Shown here: piece after piece, positions 1 through 6,126 of the stretch
How positions within the stretch are numbered: the first letter of the stretch is position 1
Layout: every line of letters begins with the position of its first letter
Origin: JAAYKM01 sp964411235
Lineage (GTDB): Bacteria > Desulfobacterota > Syntrophia > Syntrophales > JAAYKM01
Assembly (NCBI GenBank): GCA_964411235.1
Contig: CAYPKE010000122.1
Span: 1 to 7,803 of the forward strand
DNA length: 7,803 bases
Direction of reading: 5' to 3'
Notes under the pieces: model-generated
Told to the model about the DNA's origin: nothing
Database searches by the model: none
Seen by the model: only the letters and a program-made list of their open reading frames with translations
Program-made: the position numbers and the translations under genes

Positions 1-595
1 TGAGAAAAATCCGGGTCATGGGCCCGGCATCCAGAACGGCAATATGCTGCGCCAGGCCACCGGTGACCTTGAGGTTCCCGTAGTGCGTGCGGGCCACGGT
101 GGCGCAGTCCTGGGGCCAGTACACCACGGTCTCATACATGCCGCCGCAGCCGTTGGCCTGGTTCGGGGCGAAACTCGCGCTGGCATAGGCAACGGTGGCG
201 GGGGACATCGGGATTTCCATGGAGACGGAAACCATCTGCCGGTCCGGATTGACCGGCGGCAGGAAGAGAAACGCGCCGCCACCCTGGGTGCCGGCGGTCA
301 GGAAGTTGGTCACCTGGTTGATCCGGCCGGCGCAGGCCTGAACGCCGCTCTGCATGGCCGTCTGGGTGACCGCGTTGATCGCCGGCTGACCCGGCTGAGC
401 CGGCGCCGCCGCGGGCGCACTGGCGGCAGGCCCTGGATTGGGCGCCGCCTTCTTCTGCGCGAACGACCCCGAGGGCCAGCAAATGACGCAAAGTAAAAGG
501 ATGAAAAGCAACGCGGAGGACAGGAGGGACCGGCGACGGTGATGCAAAGTGCCTTTCATGAATTCCCGCCGACGGTTAAATCTGCACAAAAGCAT
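1..595 (-). CDS. Unrecognised secreted protein, N-terminal part (runs off the left edge)
   Basis: An open frame of 198 codons runs off the window edge with no stop. I chose ATG 595 because AAGGAG lies at 601-606, five bases upstream; ATG 559 is in frame (residue 13) but has only a weak purine stretch. The N-terminus looks like a Sec signal peptide: basic residues (RRR at 20-22), a hydrophobic core at about 24-39, and a likely cut after SFA at about 46. An Ala/Pro/Gln-rich linker follows (about 49-72), then a soluble domain with cysteines C88, C150 and C164 and a Gly-rich stretch at 102-108. There is no clear lipobox. A near-consensus promoter at 681-709 precedes it, so it is probably transcribed on its own. 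I do not recognise the family, and the missing C-terminus may hold the diagnostic domain. That it is a gene is well supported by signal peptide, ribosome site and promoter. Confidence 0.75.
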   Translation of the reverse strand, partial: MLLCRFNRRREFMKGTLHHRRRSLLSSALLFILLLCVICWPSGSFAQKKAAPNPGPAASAPAAAPAQPGQPAINAVTQTAMQSGVQACAGRINQVTNFLTAGTQGGGAFLFLPPVNPDRQMVSVSMEIPMSPATVAYASASFAPNQANGCGGMYETVVYWPQDCATVARTHYGNLKVTGGLAQHIAVLDAGPMTRIFL

Positions 596-680
596 GGCAT
601 CTCCTTGATCTTGATCTGTTTTCTTTGAAGATGGGGCATCCGGAATGACGAGACAGCTACTATTTCACAGATGCGGCGTG

Positions 681-709
681 ATCATATTCACAAGGCCCGG
701 GGCTGTCAA
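681..709 (-). promoter_or_regulatory. Sigma70-type promoter for the left-edge secreted-protein gene
   Basis: On the minus strand, TTGACA (704-709) is followed by a 17-bp spacer and TATGAT (681-686). This is a perfect -35 box, optimal spacing and a five-of-six -10 box. Transcription would start near 674, giving a leader of about 80 nt before ATG 595. No clear operator was seen around it. Confidence 0.75.
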
Positions 710-813
710 GAATTATTGCAGCTTAAATGAAGGGTTTACGCGACATTTTTTGGTCAAGGCAGCGCCGTGAAGTCATCCCGAGCTTCCGGGCGCAACACCC
801 CTTATTTTATTGC

Positions 814-848
814 ATCGGCAAGTCCATACTGAAATGGTCTTGCCGGAT
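814..848. repeat. Imperfect hairpin in non-coding DNA
   Basis: ATCGGCAAGTCCAT (814-827) pairs with ATGGTCTTGCCGGAT (834-848) across the six-base loop ACTGAA. The only defects are one mismatch and one bulged C. No T-run follows on either strand, so a simple intrinsic terminator is unlikely. It may be an extension of the neighbouring repeat or a separate palindromic element. Confidence 0.5.
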
Positions 849-869
849 TCGAAGTCTTTGTCATCACAG

Positions 870-967
870 GCGAAATGCATTCTTTGCCATTCAGCGCGAA
901 GCGAAGAATCTAAGCATTTCGCGCTAATGAAAGATAGAGATCCTTCGGCTAAGGCCTCAGGATGACA
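870..967 (+). repeat. Dispersed palindromic repeat, copy 1
   Basis: The copy starts with GCGAAATGC (870-878), which pairs perfectly with GCATTTCGC (914-922); an inner ATTCTT/AAGAAT pairing extends the stem. Between these arms is the core TGCCATTCAGCGCGAAGCG. A second core, AGATCCTTCGGC...GCCTCAGGATGACA (938-967), is the imperfect reverse complement of the first, giving a nested two-hairpin unit. The same unit occurs in opposite orientation at 5911-6014. Cores of the type GTCATTCTGA..GAAGAATCT are common dispersed palindromic repeats in environmental bacteria. No transposase or coding function is visible. Confidence 0.75.
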
Positions 968-1187
968 GCATATGAACGCAACCGGTTTTTTCTGCTGACG
1001 CCTCAGCAACGACATTGCGACATATTTTCTTGATCCGGCTTCCGGTCACACTTATGGTGGATCCTGTCTTGCGACGAAATGACCGATACTGCTCTATTCC
1101 ACTGCCGAAGTAATCATTGCTGTGTGCAGCCAGAAACGATCTCTCGGCGACCGCACCGGAACGGCTTGCCTGCCTCGGGGTTGACAA

Positions 1188-2570
1188 TCATTCCAGATAC
1201 CAGCCCACCAGGCGGACCGAATGGTAGTATTTCACGCAGGCGCTGTTGAAGTATTTTGAACGGTTCAGGGGGCCCCGCAGCATGAGGCCGTGGTTGGGCT
1301 TTCCAGCGACCCAGTCTTTGACCACGTCGAGGAGATCCACCTTGGCCGTTTCGCCTTCCGTGTACAGGCTGAAGTTCCGGACCAGGGTGCCCGGATAGAA
1401 ATCGTAGAGCGGCTGGGGTGAGGCCGGCCAGGGGCCGTTGAGGAGATAGATGTCGCACCGGGAGGACAACTCCTCGTTGGTGGCAAGGGTCCCGCTGGGA
1501 ACGAACTCAATGGAATCCCCCAGCCTGATGACCAAAGCCGCCTCGACGATTTCCTTGCCCTTGTAATAGTCCATATCGAAGAAAACCCGCGACCGCAGAT
1601 AGTACCAATCCGCGTAGGAGCATTCGCCGTGCTTCCCCTCCTTGTTGAAATGACCGATCTTGACCTCCCCGGGGCCGGGCTGACGGCCGGGCTGGATTTG
1701 CGGCGCATACAGGCAGTCGGTCGGCCGCAGGTCTCCATACCGCTGGTAGGCCCAACTGTTGATGATTTGCGCATCCACCATGAAGGGCATTTTCTTTTTT
1801 TTCGCCGGAGGCGGGTTAATGATGGAAAAGCTCCCGGAATGACCGGACATTTTCCCGTCCGGGGTGGCAATGCGCACCACGCTGAACGTACCGGGAAAGG
1901 AGTATTTCTGTGGGGCCGTCCAGGCATTATATTCTCCGGTGTTCGGGGCGCCGTTCTTGATCGTCTCCCTGACCGTCCCATGCGGCTTGTCCAGCAGATG
2001 AATGTCGACGGTGCCGTAGGTGCTGATGATGTTTCTGTTCCAGCGGATCGGGAGCGGGGCCCCTGTCTCATGCACGGAACCCGCCGCGGGGCTCTGGACG
2101 GAAATCGCCGGAGCGATTTGTTGGGCCAACCCGGAGGGCGCCTGCTTCACGTCCTTCGCCAGCCCCTGTGCCGGGACCTGCTTGATCATCCCCGGGCTGA
2201 TGCAGTCTCTGATCTGGAACGGCGCGCTGTCCCCCATGACCTGGCTGTACCTGGCCCGCACCCTGATCCGGTAGGTGCCGGCGGGCAGATTTTTCGGGGC
2301 CTCCCATTTCGGGTAATAGCCGTTGTTGGATGCGTTGCCGGCGATGGTCAACACCGGCGTGGTCATGGCCTGGTCAAAAAGCCGGATTTCGACCTTGCTG
2401 CTCTGCCCTCCCGTTTTGTTCCATTTGATGTCATAGCTGTTGCCCTTGCACCATTGGCTGCCACCGGCCGGCGACGTGACAGTGATCGTCTGGGCGCCGA
2501 CGAAAGAAGGCATCGCCAGCAGCAGCAATCCCAGCAACGCGGCTCCCGCAAACAGGATCTGTTTTCTCAT
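1188..2570 (-). CDS. Secreted protein with two Kre9/KNH-like domains and a DNRLRE-like C-terminus
   Basis: This 460-residue protein starts at ATG 2570, preceded by AAAGGAGAGAGG; an in-frame ATG at 2612 would add 14 residues ahead of the signal peptide and lacks such a site. Residues 1-26 form a signal peptide (MRKQ, hydrophobic core, cut likely at VGA|Q). Two similar beta-sandwich modules follow at about 27-121 and 155-251. Each opens with a V-x-SPA-G-S motif and has an I-x-W about ten residues on, like the Kre9/KNH (Ser-Thr-rich, PF10342) family. A Pro/Lys linker (PPPAKKKK, 253-260) leads to a C-terminal region, 264-460, with VDLLDVVKDWVAGKPNHGLML at about 411-431, resembling DNRLRE modules of surface proteins. 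Six cysteines (41, 123, 286, 317, 372, 445) could form disulfides. No catalytic motif was recognised; a structural or carbohydrate-binding surface role is a guess. It has its own promoter. Confidence 0.85.
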   Translation of the reverse strand: MRKQILFAGAALLGLLLLAMPSFVGAQTITVTSPAGGSQWCKGNSYDIKWNKTGGQSSKVEIRLFDQAMTTPVLTIAGNASNNGYYPKWEAPKNLPAGTYRIRVRARYSQVMGDSAPFQIRDCISPGMIKQVPAQGLAKDVKQAPSGLAQQIAPAISVQSPAAGSVHETGAPLPIRWNRNIISTYGTVDIHLLDKPHGTVRETIKNGAPNTGEYNAWTAPQKYSFPGTFSVVRIATPDGKMSGHSGSFSIINPPPAKKKKMPFMVDAQIINSWAYQRYGDLRPTDCLYAPQIQPGRQPGPGEVKIGHFNKEGKHGECSYADWYYLRSRVFFDMDYYKGKEIVEAALVIRLGDSIEFVPSGTLATNEELSSRCDIYLLNGPWPASPQPLYDFYPGTLVRNFSLYTEGETAKVDLLDVVKDWVAGKPNHGLMLRGPLNRSKYFNSACVKYYHSVRLVGWYLE

Positions 2571-2629
2571 GGCTATCCTCTCTCCTTTGCGTGGGTTGGG
2601 CTGATGGAACACGGTCTGTAACGGCTCGA

Positions 2630-2658
2630 TTTATGGCTTCTTCCGCCGCATCTGTCAA
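2630..2658 (-). promoter_or_regulatory. Sigma70-type promoter for the Kre9/DNRLRE gene
   Basis: On the minus strand, TTGACA (2653-2658) is separated by exactly 17 bp from CATAAA (2630-2635), which matches four of six -10 positions. It begins 12 bp past the methyltransferase stop, and its predicted start near 2623 leaves a leader of about 50 nt before ATG 2570. This argues that the secreted-protein gene is a separate transcription unit. Confidence 0.65.
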
Positions 2659-2670
2659 GAAGATTCGGCA

Positions 2671-3453
2671 TCACGTTGCCAAAGGCGAGCCCTTCGTCCA
2701 TTCGTACAGCAGAATCGCCGCCGCCTGCGGCAGGCTGAGGGACTCGGCGTCCCCCAGGCGGGGGATGCACCAGCACTCGCCGGCCACCGACAGCAGGGAA
2801 TCGGGCAGCCCGTGACTCTCGCTCCCCAGCAGCAGGGCGGACGGCCCGGGCAGGGGGCGCGGCGGCACGCCGCCCCGGACGGTCGTTCCGATCAGGGGGC
2901 CGTGCCCGGCGATTTCCGGCAGCGCCTCCGCAAAGTCCACCTCGCCGAAAACATCGAGGTGGAAGAGGCTCCCCATGGAAGCGCGGACGGTCTTGGGATG
3001 GGTCCAATCGACCGACCCTGTGCTGATGAGGACCCTGTTGACGTCGAACCAGTGGGCGGAGCGGAGAATCGCCCCCAGGTTCAAGGGGTTTCCCACCCGG
3101 TAAAGGAGCAGCAGGCGGCCGGCATCCACCGTCAGGCATTCCCGGAAGGACCGGGCCGGCGGTGACACCACGACGGCGGCGATGCCTTCGGATTCCCTGT
3201 CCTGGCTGATCCGCTTCCACTCTGCCCCGGTCAGCGCAAAGACCTCTTTGTCCGCCAGGGACGGCAGCAAAGGCTTCCAGAGCGCTTCCTTGTCGGGCCG
3301 CACGAGGACCATCGCGATTTCCCGGTTGCTGCGCAGGGCTTCCGCGACGACCTTCCGGCCTTCGGCCAGGAAGCACCCCTCCCGGCGGCGGATTTTGGCC
3401 TGGTCCAGCCCGGCCAGAAACTTGAGTTTTCCCTTCGACAGCTTCAGGAACAT
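2671..3453 (-). CDS. TrmH/SpoU-family RNA methyltransferase (SPOUT, RlmB/TrmH-like)
   Basis: The 260-residue protein has the usual two-part layout: an N-terminal L30e-like RNA-binding region (about 10-100, with FLAEGRKVVAEAL near 28-40) and a C-terminal trefoil-knot SPOUT domain. All three SpoU motifs are present: motif 1 NPLNLGAILRSA (122-133), with VRASMGSLFHL at 156-166; motif 2 LLGSESHGL (208-216); motif 3 IPRLGDAESLSLPQAAAILLYE (230-251). Such enzymes use S-adenosylmethionine to methylate a ribose 2'-OH in tRNA or rRNA; the substrate cannot be told from sequence. In motif 3 the usual SLN is SLS (S240), losing a commonly conserved asparagine. ATG 3453 is preceded by GAAGGAAA about nine bases upstream. 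It is separated from the flavoprotein gene by 138 bp containing a hairpin. Confidence 0.9.
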   Translation of the reverse strand: MFLKLSKGKLKFLAGLDQAKIRRREGCFLAEGRKVVAEALRSNREIAMVLVRPDKEALWKPLLPSLADKEVFALTGAEWKRISQDRESEGIAAVVVSPPARSFRECLTVDAGRLLLLYRVGNPLNLGAILRSAHWFDVNRVLISTGSVDWTHPKTVRASMGSLFHLDVFGEVDFAEALPEIAGHGPLIGTTVRGGVPPRPLPGPSALLLGSESHGLPDSLLSVAGECWCIPRLGDAESLSLPQAAAILLYEWTKGSPLAT

Positions 3454-3544
3454 GAACGGATTTCCTTCATTTCCACCTGATTCATCACCACGTCATGCCT
3501 TACTTGATCCGGCATCGATTCGCAGGGCGGTCCATACGGGATAC

Positions 3545-3570
3545 GGACCCCGGGCTCTGACCCGGGGTCC
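3545..3570. terminator. Perfect 10-bp GC hairpin downstream of the flavoprotein gene
   Basis: GGACCCCGGG (3545-3554) and CCCGGGGTCC (3561-3570) are exact reverse complements around a six-base loop. The hairpin lies 21 bp after the flavoprotein stop and before the methyltransferase. No T-run follows on the minus strand, so it is not a canonical intrinsic terminator. The adjacent GTCATGCCTTACTTGATCCGG (about 3492-3512) resembles another widespread dispersed repeat, so the hairpin may be a repeat remnant instead of a terminator. Confidence 0.45.
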
Positions 3571-3591
3571 ATTGGGCGGAATAGCCGGGCC

Positions 3592-4926
3592 TCATAGCTT
3601 TTTCAGCAGATTCTGGGCCGTGACGTGAATGGGGTCCCAGGACGGGCTGAAAGGCGGCGCATAGGCCAGATCGAGGTAGGCGACCTCGTCCAGCCCCATT
3701 CCGGCCCACAGGGCGCACGACAGGGTGTTGATCCGGCTCACGGCCCCGGCGCCTCCGACGGCCTGGGCTCCCAGGAGCCTGCCTGTCGCCCGGTCGGCGA
3801 CGAGCTTGATCCCGACGGTGTGATTCCCCGGCATGGACCCGGCAATCGCGTTGCCCCAAATGATCGTGCTGACGGGATGAAATCCCGCCGCGACGGCTTC
3901 CCGCTCGTCGATGCCCGTGGCAGCCATCTCCAGGCTGAAAAGCTGAAAGGACTGGGCGGCGACGATGCCGGGAAAAACCATCGGCACACCGCCGATATTG
4001 CGTCCCGCAACCCGGCCCTGTTTGTTGGCGACGTCCCCCAGGGGGATGTGGACCCATCGCCTGCTCACCCGGTTGAAGACCTCGCAGCAGTCCCCGACGG
4101 CGTAGATGTTTTCCAGCGCGGTCTTCTGGGAAAAATCAACCTGGACGGCCCCGGTCTTTCCCAGGGGAATGCCGGCGGCGGCGGCCAGTTGCGCATCGGG
4201 TTTGACGCCGATGGCCACGATCAGAAGATCGACCGCCAGTTCTCCCGCCGTCGTGGCCAGGTGCAGGCGCCCGTCGCTTCCCTTCTCTATCGAATGGGTA
4301 TCTGTCTCCTTCAGGGTGATGACCCCGTTCTTGTCAAGTTCCTCCTGAGCCCGTTCGGAAAAAAGACGGTCCCAGCGGGTAGCAGGAAGCGAACCCCGGT
4401 TTATGATCGTCGTCTCGATCCCCCGCAGCCGCAGGTTCTCGCACATTTCCATGCTGATGAATCCCGCCCCGATGATGGCGGCGCTCCGGACCGGCTTTTC
4501 CTCGATATAGGCCTTGATCCGGATCGCATCGTCCAGCCGCTTGAGGACGAAGACCCCCTCCAGGTCCTGCCCGGGGATGCCCGGGAGAATCGGCATCGTC
4601 CCTGTCCCGATGGCAAGAATGTCGTAGTTGAAAGTTTGACCGTTCGCCATTTCGACGGCAGCGGCCTGCGTATCGATCCGTAAGACCTGCGTCCGGATCA
4701 TCACGTCGATCCCGTCATCCCGGAACCGTTCCGGCGTTCGCGCCACCAGATTTCTCTCGTCCCGAATTACATCGCCGATGTAATAGGGCATCGGTCAAGC
4801 CGCAACGGACGTGAAATCCCCCTGTTCAATCATGAGAATGTCGAGTTCCGGATCCCGGCGTTTTGCCTCCGCCGCAACCGACGCGCCTCCGGCGCCGCTT
4901 CCCACAATGATCAGCTTTTTTCTCAT
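3592..4926 (-). CDS. Candidate selenoprotein: CoA-disulfide reductase / NADH oxidase-like flavoprotein with in-frame TGA (Sec44)
   Basis: Reading TGA 4795-4797 as selenocysteine gives one 444-residue protein, a normal length for the CoA-disulfide reductase, NADH oxidase and persulfide reductase group. Visible parts are: FAD-binding GSGAGG (9-14) with acidic E34; the redox site FTSVAA-Sec-PMPYYIGDVI, with Sec at 44 where S. aureus CoADR has Cys43; NAD(P)H-binding GAGFISME (153-160); second FAD motif IYAVGDC (274-280); and a C-terminal dimerisation domain ending in YAPPFSPSWDP (about 422-432). Family members use NAD(P)H and FAD to reduce CoA disulfide, persulfide or polysulfide, or oxygen; substrate is undecided here. 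Start ATG 4926 has AAGGAGG nine bases upstream. The next ATG after the TGA (4791) has no ribosome site and would give a protein lacking the FAD fold. A SECIS-like hairpin follows the TGA. The alternative is a nonsense mutation or base error of Cys TGC/TGT. It follows lgt by 71 bp. Confidence 0.85.
4761..4788 (-). promoter_or_regulatory. Putative bacterial SECIS element
   Basis: In the mRNA, ATTACATC (4784-4777) and GATGTAAT (4773-4766) form a perfect 8-bp stem capped by loop GGC (4776-4774). The stem continues, after a small internal loop (T opposite TC), with CCC/GGG (4788-4786 with 4763-4761). The loop begins 18 nt after the TGA and starts with G, matching the known rules for bacterial SECIS elements bound by SelB. 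The stem uses AT-rich codons (TAT, TAC, GTA, ATT) where the gene otherwise prefers G/C third positions, suggesting selection on RNA structure. Confidence 0.7.
4795..4797 (-). other. In-frame TGA, proposed selenocysteine codon
   Basis: The codons around it are GCG GCT TGA CCG ATG CCC TAT TAC. The frame is the same before and after, so no frameshift is needed. The TGA falls at the catalytic-cysteine position of the CoADR/NADH-oxidase family (S-x-A-x-C-x-x-P-Y). TGA is one base from TGC or TGT, so a sequencing or point mutation is the main rival explanation. Confidence 0.8.
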
Positions 4927-4955
4927 GTCTTCTCTCCTCCTTTTCTTGAAGCGCT

Positions 4956-4987
4956 GCCCGTGCACCGACTTTGTTCCCGGTACGGGC
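4956..4987. other. Hairpin in the lgt-flavoprotein gap
   Basis: GCCCGT (4956-4961) pairs with ACGGGC (4982-4987) and, inside a two-base bulge, ACCG pairs with CGGT, giving a 10-bp interrupted stem around a loop of about ten bases. It fills much of the 71-bp gap between the lgt stop and the flavoprotein start. It has no T-run, so it is more likely a processing, attenuation or mRNA-stability element, or chance, than a terminator. Confidence 0.35.
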
Positions 4988-4997
4988 GAAACATCCC

Positions 4998-5822
4998 TTA
5001 CGTGCCCCTTTGCCGGCGCACGATCCATACGGCCATGCCGCTTAGGATCATGACCAGGCAGAGAAGCTGCCCCATGCTGAAGGGACCCAGAACAAACCCC
5101 AGGTGCATGTCCGGCTCCCGCAGAAACTCGATCAAGAAACGCACCACCCCGTAACCGATGAGGTACAGGCCCGCCATAAACCCGTCGAAGGGGCTCTTTT
5201 TCCGCAGAACCCAAAGCAGGGCGAACAGGACGATCCCCTCGAAAAAGGCCTCGTAAAGCTGGGACGGGTGGCGTAACAGGCCCGCCGAGTCGGCGGGAAA
5301 GAACATGCCCCAGGGAACATCCGTGGCGCGCCCGTAGAGTTCACCGTTGATGAAATTTCCGATCCGCCCGAAGGTGTAGCCCAGGGGAATCGCCGGAATC
5401 AGCAGATCGGCAAAGCGCCAGAAGGGAATCTTTGCCTTCCGGCAGAACAGAACCGTCGCCATGAGGAATCCGAGAAGCCCACCATGATAGGACATGCCGC
5501 TGATCCCCGTAAAGCGGAATCCTCCCGCAAATTGAAAGGGCAGAAAAATTTCCAGGGGATGGGCCATGTAGTAGCCGAAGTTGTAGAAGAGAACATACCC
5601 CAGGCGGCCGCCGAGAAGCACGCCGAGAATGGCCCAGACGAAATAGTCCTCGATCGTCCCGGCGGTGATGTCGTACCTTTCCTTCCGGATGCGGTACTGG
5701 ACCAGGAAATAGACCAGGCCGAACGCGACGATGTACATGAGACTGTACCAGCGGAGCTGGAAGGAACCGATCTCCAGGAGATTCGGATTGATCTGGAAGG
5801 GAAGGTATTGCCAGCCGCTCAT
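4998..5822 (-). CDS. lgt: Prolipoprotein diacylglyceryl transferase Lgt
   Basis: This 274-residue integral inner-membrane enzyme moves diacylglycerol from phosphatidylglycerol to the lipobox cysteine of prolipoproteins, the first step of lipoprotein maturation. Several hydrophobic segments span the chain, as in the seven-helix family. Diagnostic motifs are SYHGGLLG with H113, the Lgt signature GRIGNFINGELYG (152-164) with R153, N156 and E161, HPSQLYEA (185-192), and YGVVRFLIEFLREPD, where Y224 and R228 correspond to the catalytic tyrosine and arginine of E. coli Lgt. All expected active-site residues are present and the length is normal. ATG 5822 is preceded by GGAAGGAG, eight bases upstream. 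It is followed 71 bp later by the flavoprotein gene and preceded by a repeat-containing non-coding stretch. I found no convincing promoter directly upstream. Confidence 0.97.
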   Translation of the reverse strand: MSGWQYLPFQINPNLLEIGSFQLRWYSLMYIVAFGLVYFLVQYRIRKERYDITAGTIEDYFVWAILGVLLGGRLGYVLFYNFGYYMAHPLEIFLPFQFAGGFRFTGISGMSYHGGLLGFLMATVLFCRKAKIPFWRFADLLIPAIPLGYTFGRIGNFINGELYGRATDVPWGMFFPADSAGLLRHPSQLYEAFFEGIVLFALLWVLRKKSPFDGFMAGLYLIGYGVVRFLIEFLREPDMHLGFVLGPFSMGQLLCLVMILSGMAVWIVRRQRGT

Positions 5823-5910
5823 GTTTTTAACTCCTTCCCAGAATGGACCGGTCTGATCCGTAAAAACAATTTTAAAACCCGTCCCGCGGGACGTGGAGCC
5901 TGTGCCGCAA

Positions 5911-6014
5911 TGTCATTTTGAGGCGCTGGCCGAAGAAACTCGCTCTTATAACAAATCGTAACACTTAGTTTCTTCACTTCGTTCAGAATGACCAGAAACA
6001 CAAATTAAGTGTTA
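5911..6014 (-). repeat. Dispersed palindromic repeat, copy 2 (opposite orientation to copy 1)
   Basis: Read on the minus strand it opens with TAACACTTA (6014-6006), which pairs exactly with TAAGTGTTA (5967-5959). The first core is GGTCATTCTGAACGAAGTG followed by AAGAAAC, and the second is AGTTTCTTCGGC...GCCTCAAAATGACA (5940-5911). The order of parts matches copy 1 at 870-967. The outer arms have different sequences in the two copies but pair perfectly within each, so the fold is conserved beyond the sequence. Confidence 0.75.
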
Positions 6015-6020
6015 TGGCAG

Positions 6021-6040
6021 CACCCCCCAGGCCTGGGGTG
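6021..6040. repeat. Short GC-rich palindrome
   Basis: The stretch contains the 14-base palindrome CCCCAGGCCTGGGG and outer CACCCC/GGGGTG arms. It directly abuts repeat copy 2 and may be part of the same mobile or structural unit. There is no T-run and no obvious regulatory role. Confidence 0.4.
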
Positions 6041-6108
6041 ACAAAAAGCAGTCTCCCTGCAGTCAAAGGAATCGCCATATCAAAAGACGCGACATCCCGG
6101 AACACGAA

Positions 6109-6122
6109 AGGCAATTTTGCCT
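6109..6122 (-). terminator. Possible terminator after trxB
   Basis: On the minus strand, AGGCAA and TTGCCT flank a two-base AA, forming a small hairpin that begins four bases past the trxB stop and is followed by TTTCGTGTT. The stem is short and the T-tract weak, so the call is tentative. Confidence 0.35.
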
Positions 6123-6126
6123 GTTT

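Larger units (their letters stand above)
596..1187. other. 592-bp non-coding region with promoter, hairpin and palindromic repeat
   Basis: No convincing gene lies between the left-edge secreted-protein gene and the stop of the Kre9-like gene. Short open frames here have no family resemblance, and their peptides are translations of the repeat. The stretch holds the promoter at 681-709, an isolated hairpin at 814-848 and a repeat copy at 870-967. It is visibly more AT-rich than the flanking genes. I see nothing specific at 968-1187, and no clear terminator for the Kre9-like gene. Confidence 0.7.
5823..6126. other. 304-bp non-coding region between trxB and lgt
   Basis: No gene is supported here. 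It contains a repeat copy (5911-6014), a short GC palindrome GTCCCGCGGGAC (5881-5892), a hairpin CACCCC..GGGGTG (6021-6040) and a terminator-like hairpin just after the trxB stop (6109-6122). The lgt promoter presumably lies here, but no box pair stands out. Confidence 0.65.

Noticed and set aside
478..488. Lipobox in the left-edge secreted protein (cysteines in LLLCVICW)
   Set aside because: The residue before the cysteine is Ile, not the small residue a lipobox needs, and a normal signal-peptidase I site (SFA) follows.
773..1015. Short frames with CHPEALAEGS-type peptides (also 5819-6001, VILNEVKKLS)
   Set aside because: These peptides are translations of the palindromic repeats, a common false gene call.
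1789..1808. Slippery A-AAA-AAG heptamer in the KKKK linker, as in dnaX -1 frameshifting
   Set aside because: It is in the correct phase, but the zero-frame protein continues through a coherent C-terminal domain; the -1 frame gives only a short motif-less tail, and I saw no supporting downstream structure.
1265..2071. Overlapping 268-codon frame inside the Kre9/DNRLRE gene
   Set aside because: It is Arg/Ser-rich, has no motif or ribosome site, and is the +1 shadow of the real gene.
1629..2621. Plus-strand open frame of 330 codons
   Set aside because: It is antisense to the well-supported Kre9/DNRLRE gene, with no recognisable motif.
3625..4683. Plus-strand open frame of 352 codons
   Set aside because: It is antisense to the flavoprotein gene, Asp/Gly/Arg-rich, with no motif.
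3592..4791. A separate 399-residue oxidoreductase starting at ATG 4791
   Set aside because: There is no ribosome site before it, it lacks the N-terminal FAD fold and redox site, and the missing part lies in the same frame just upstream across one TGA.
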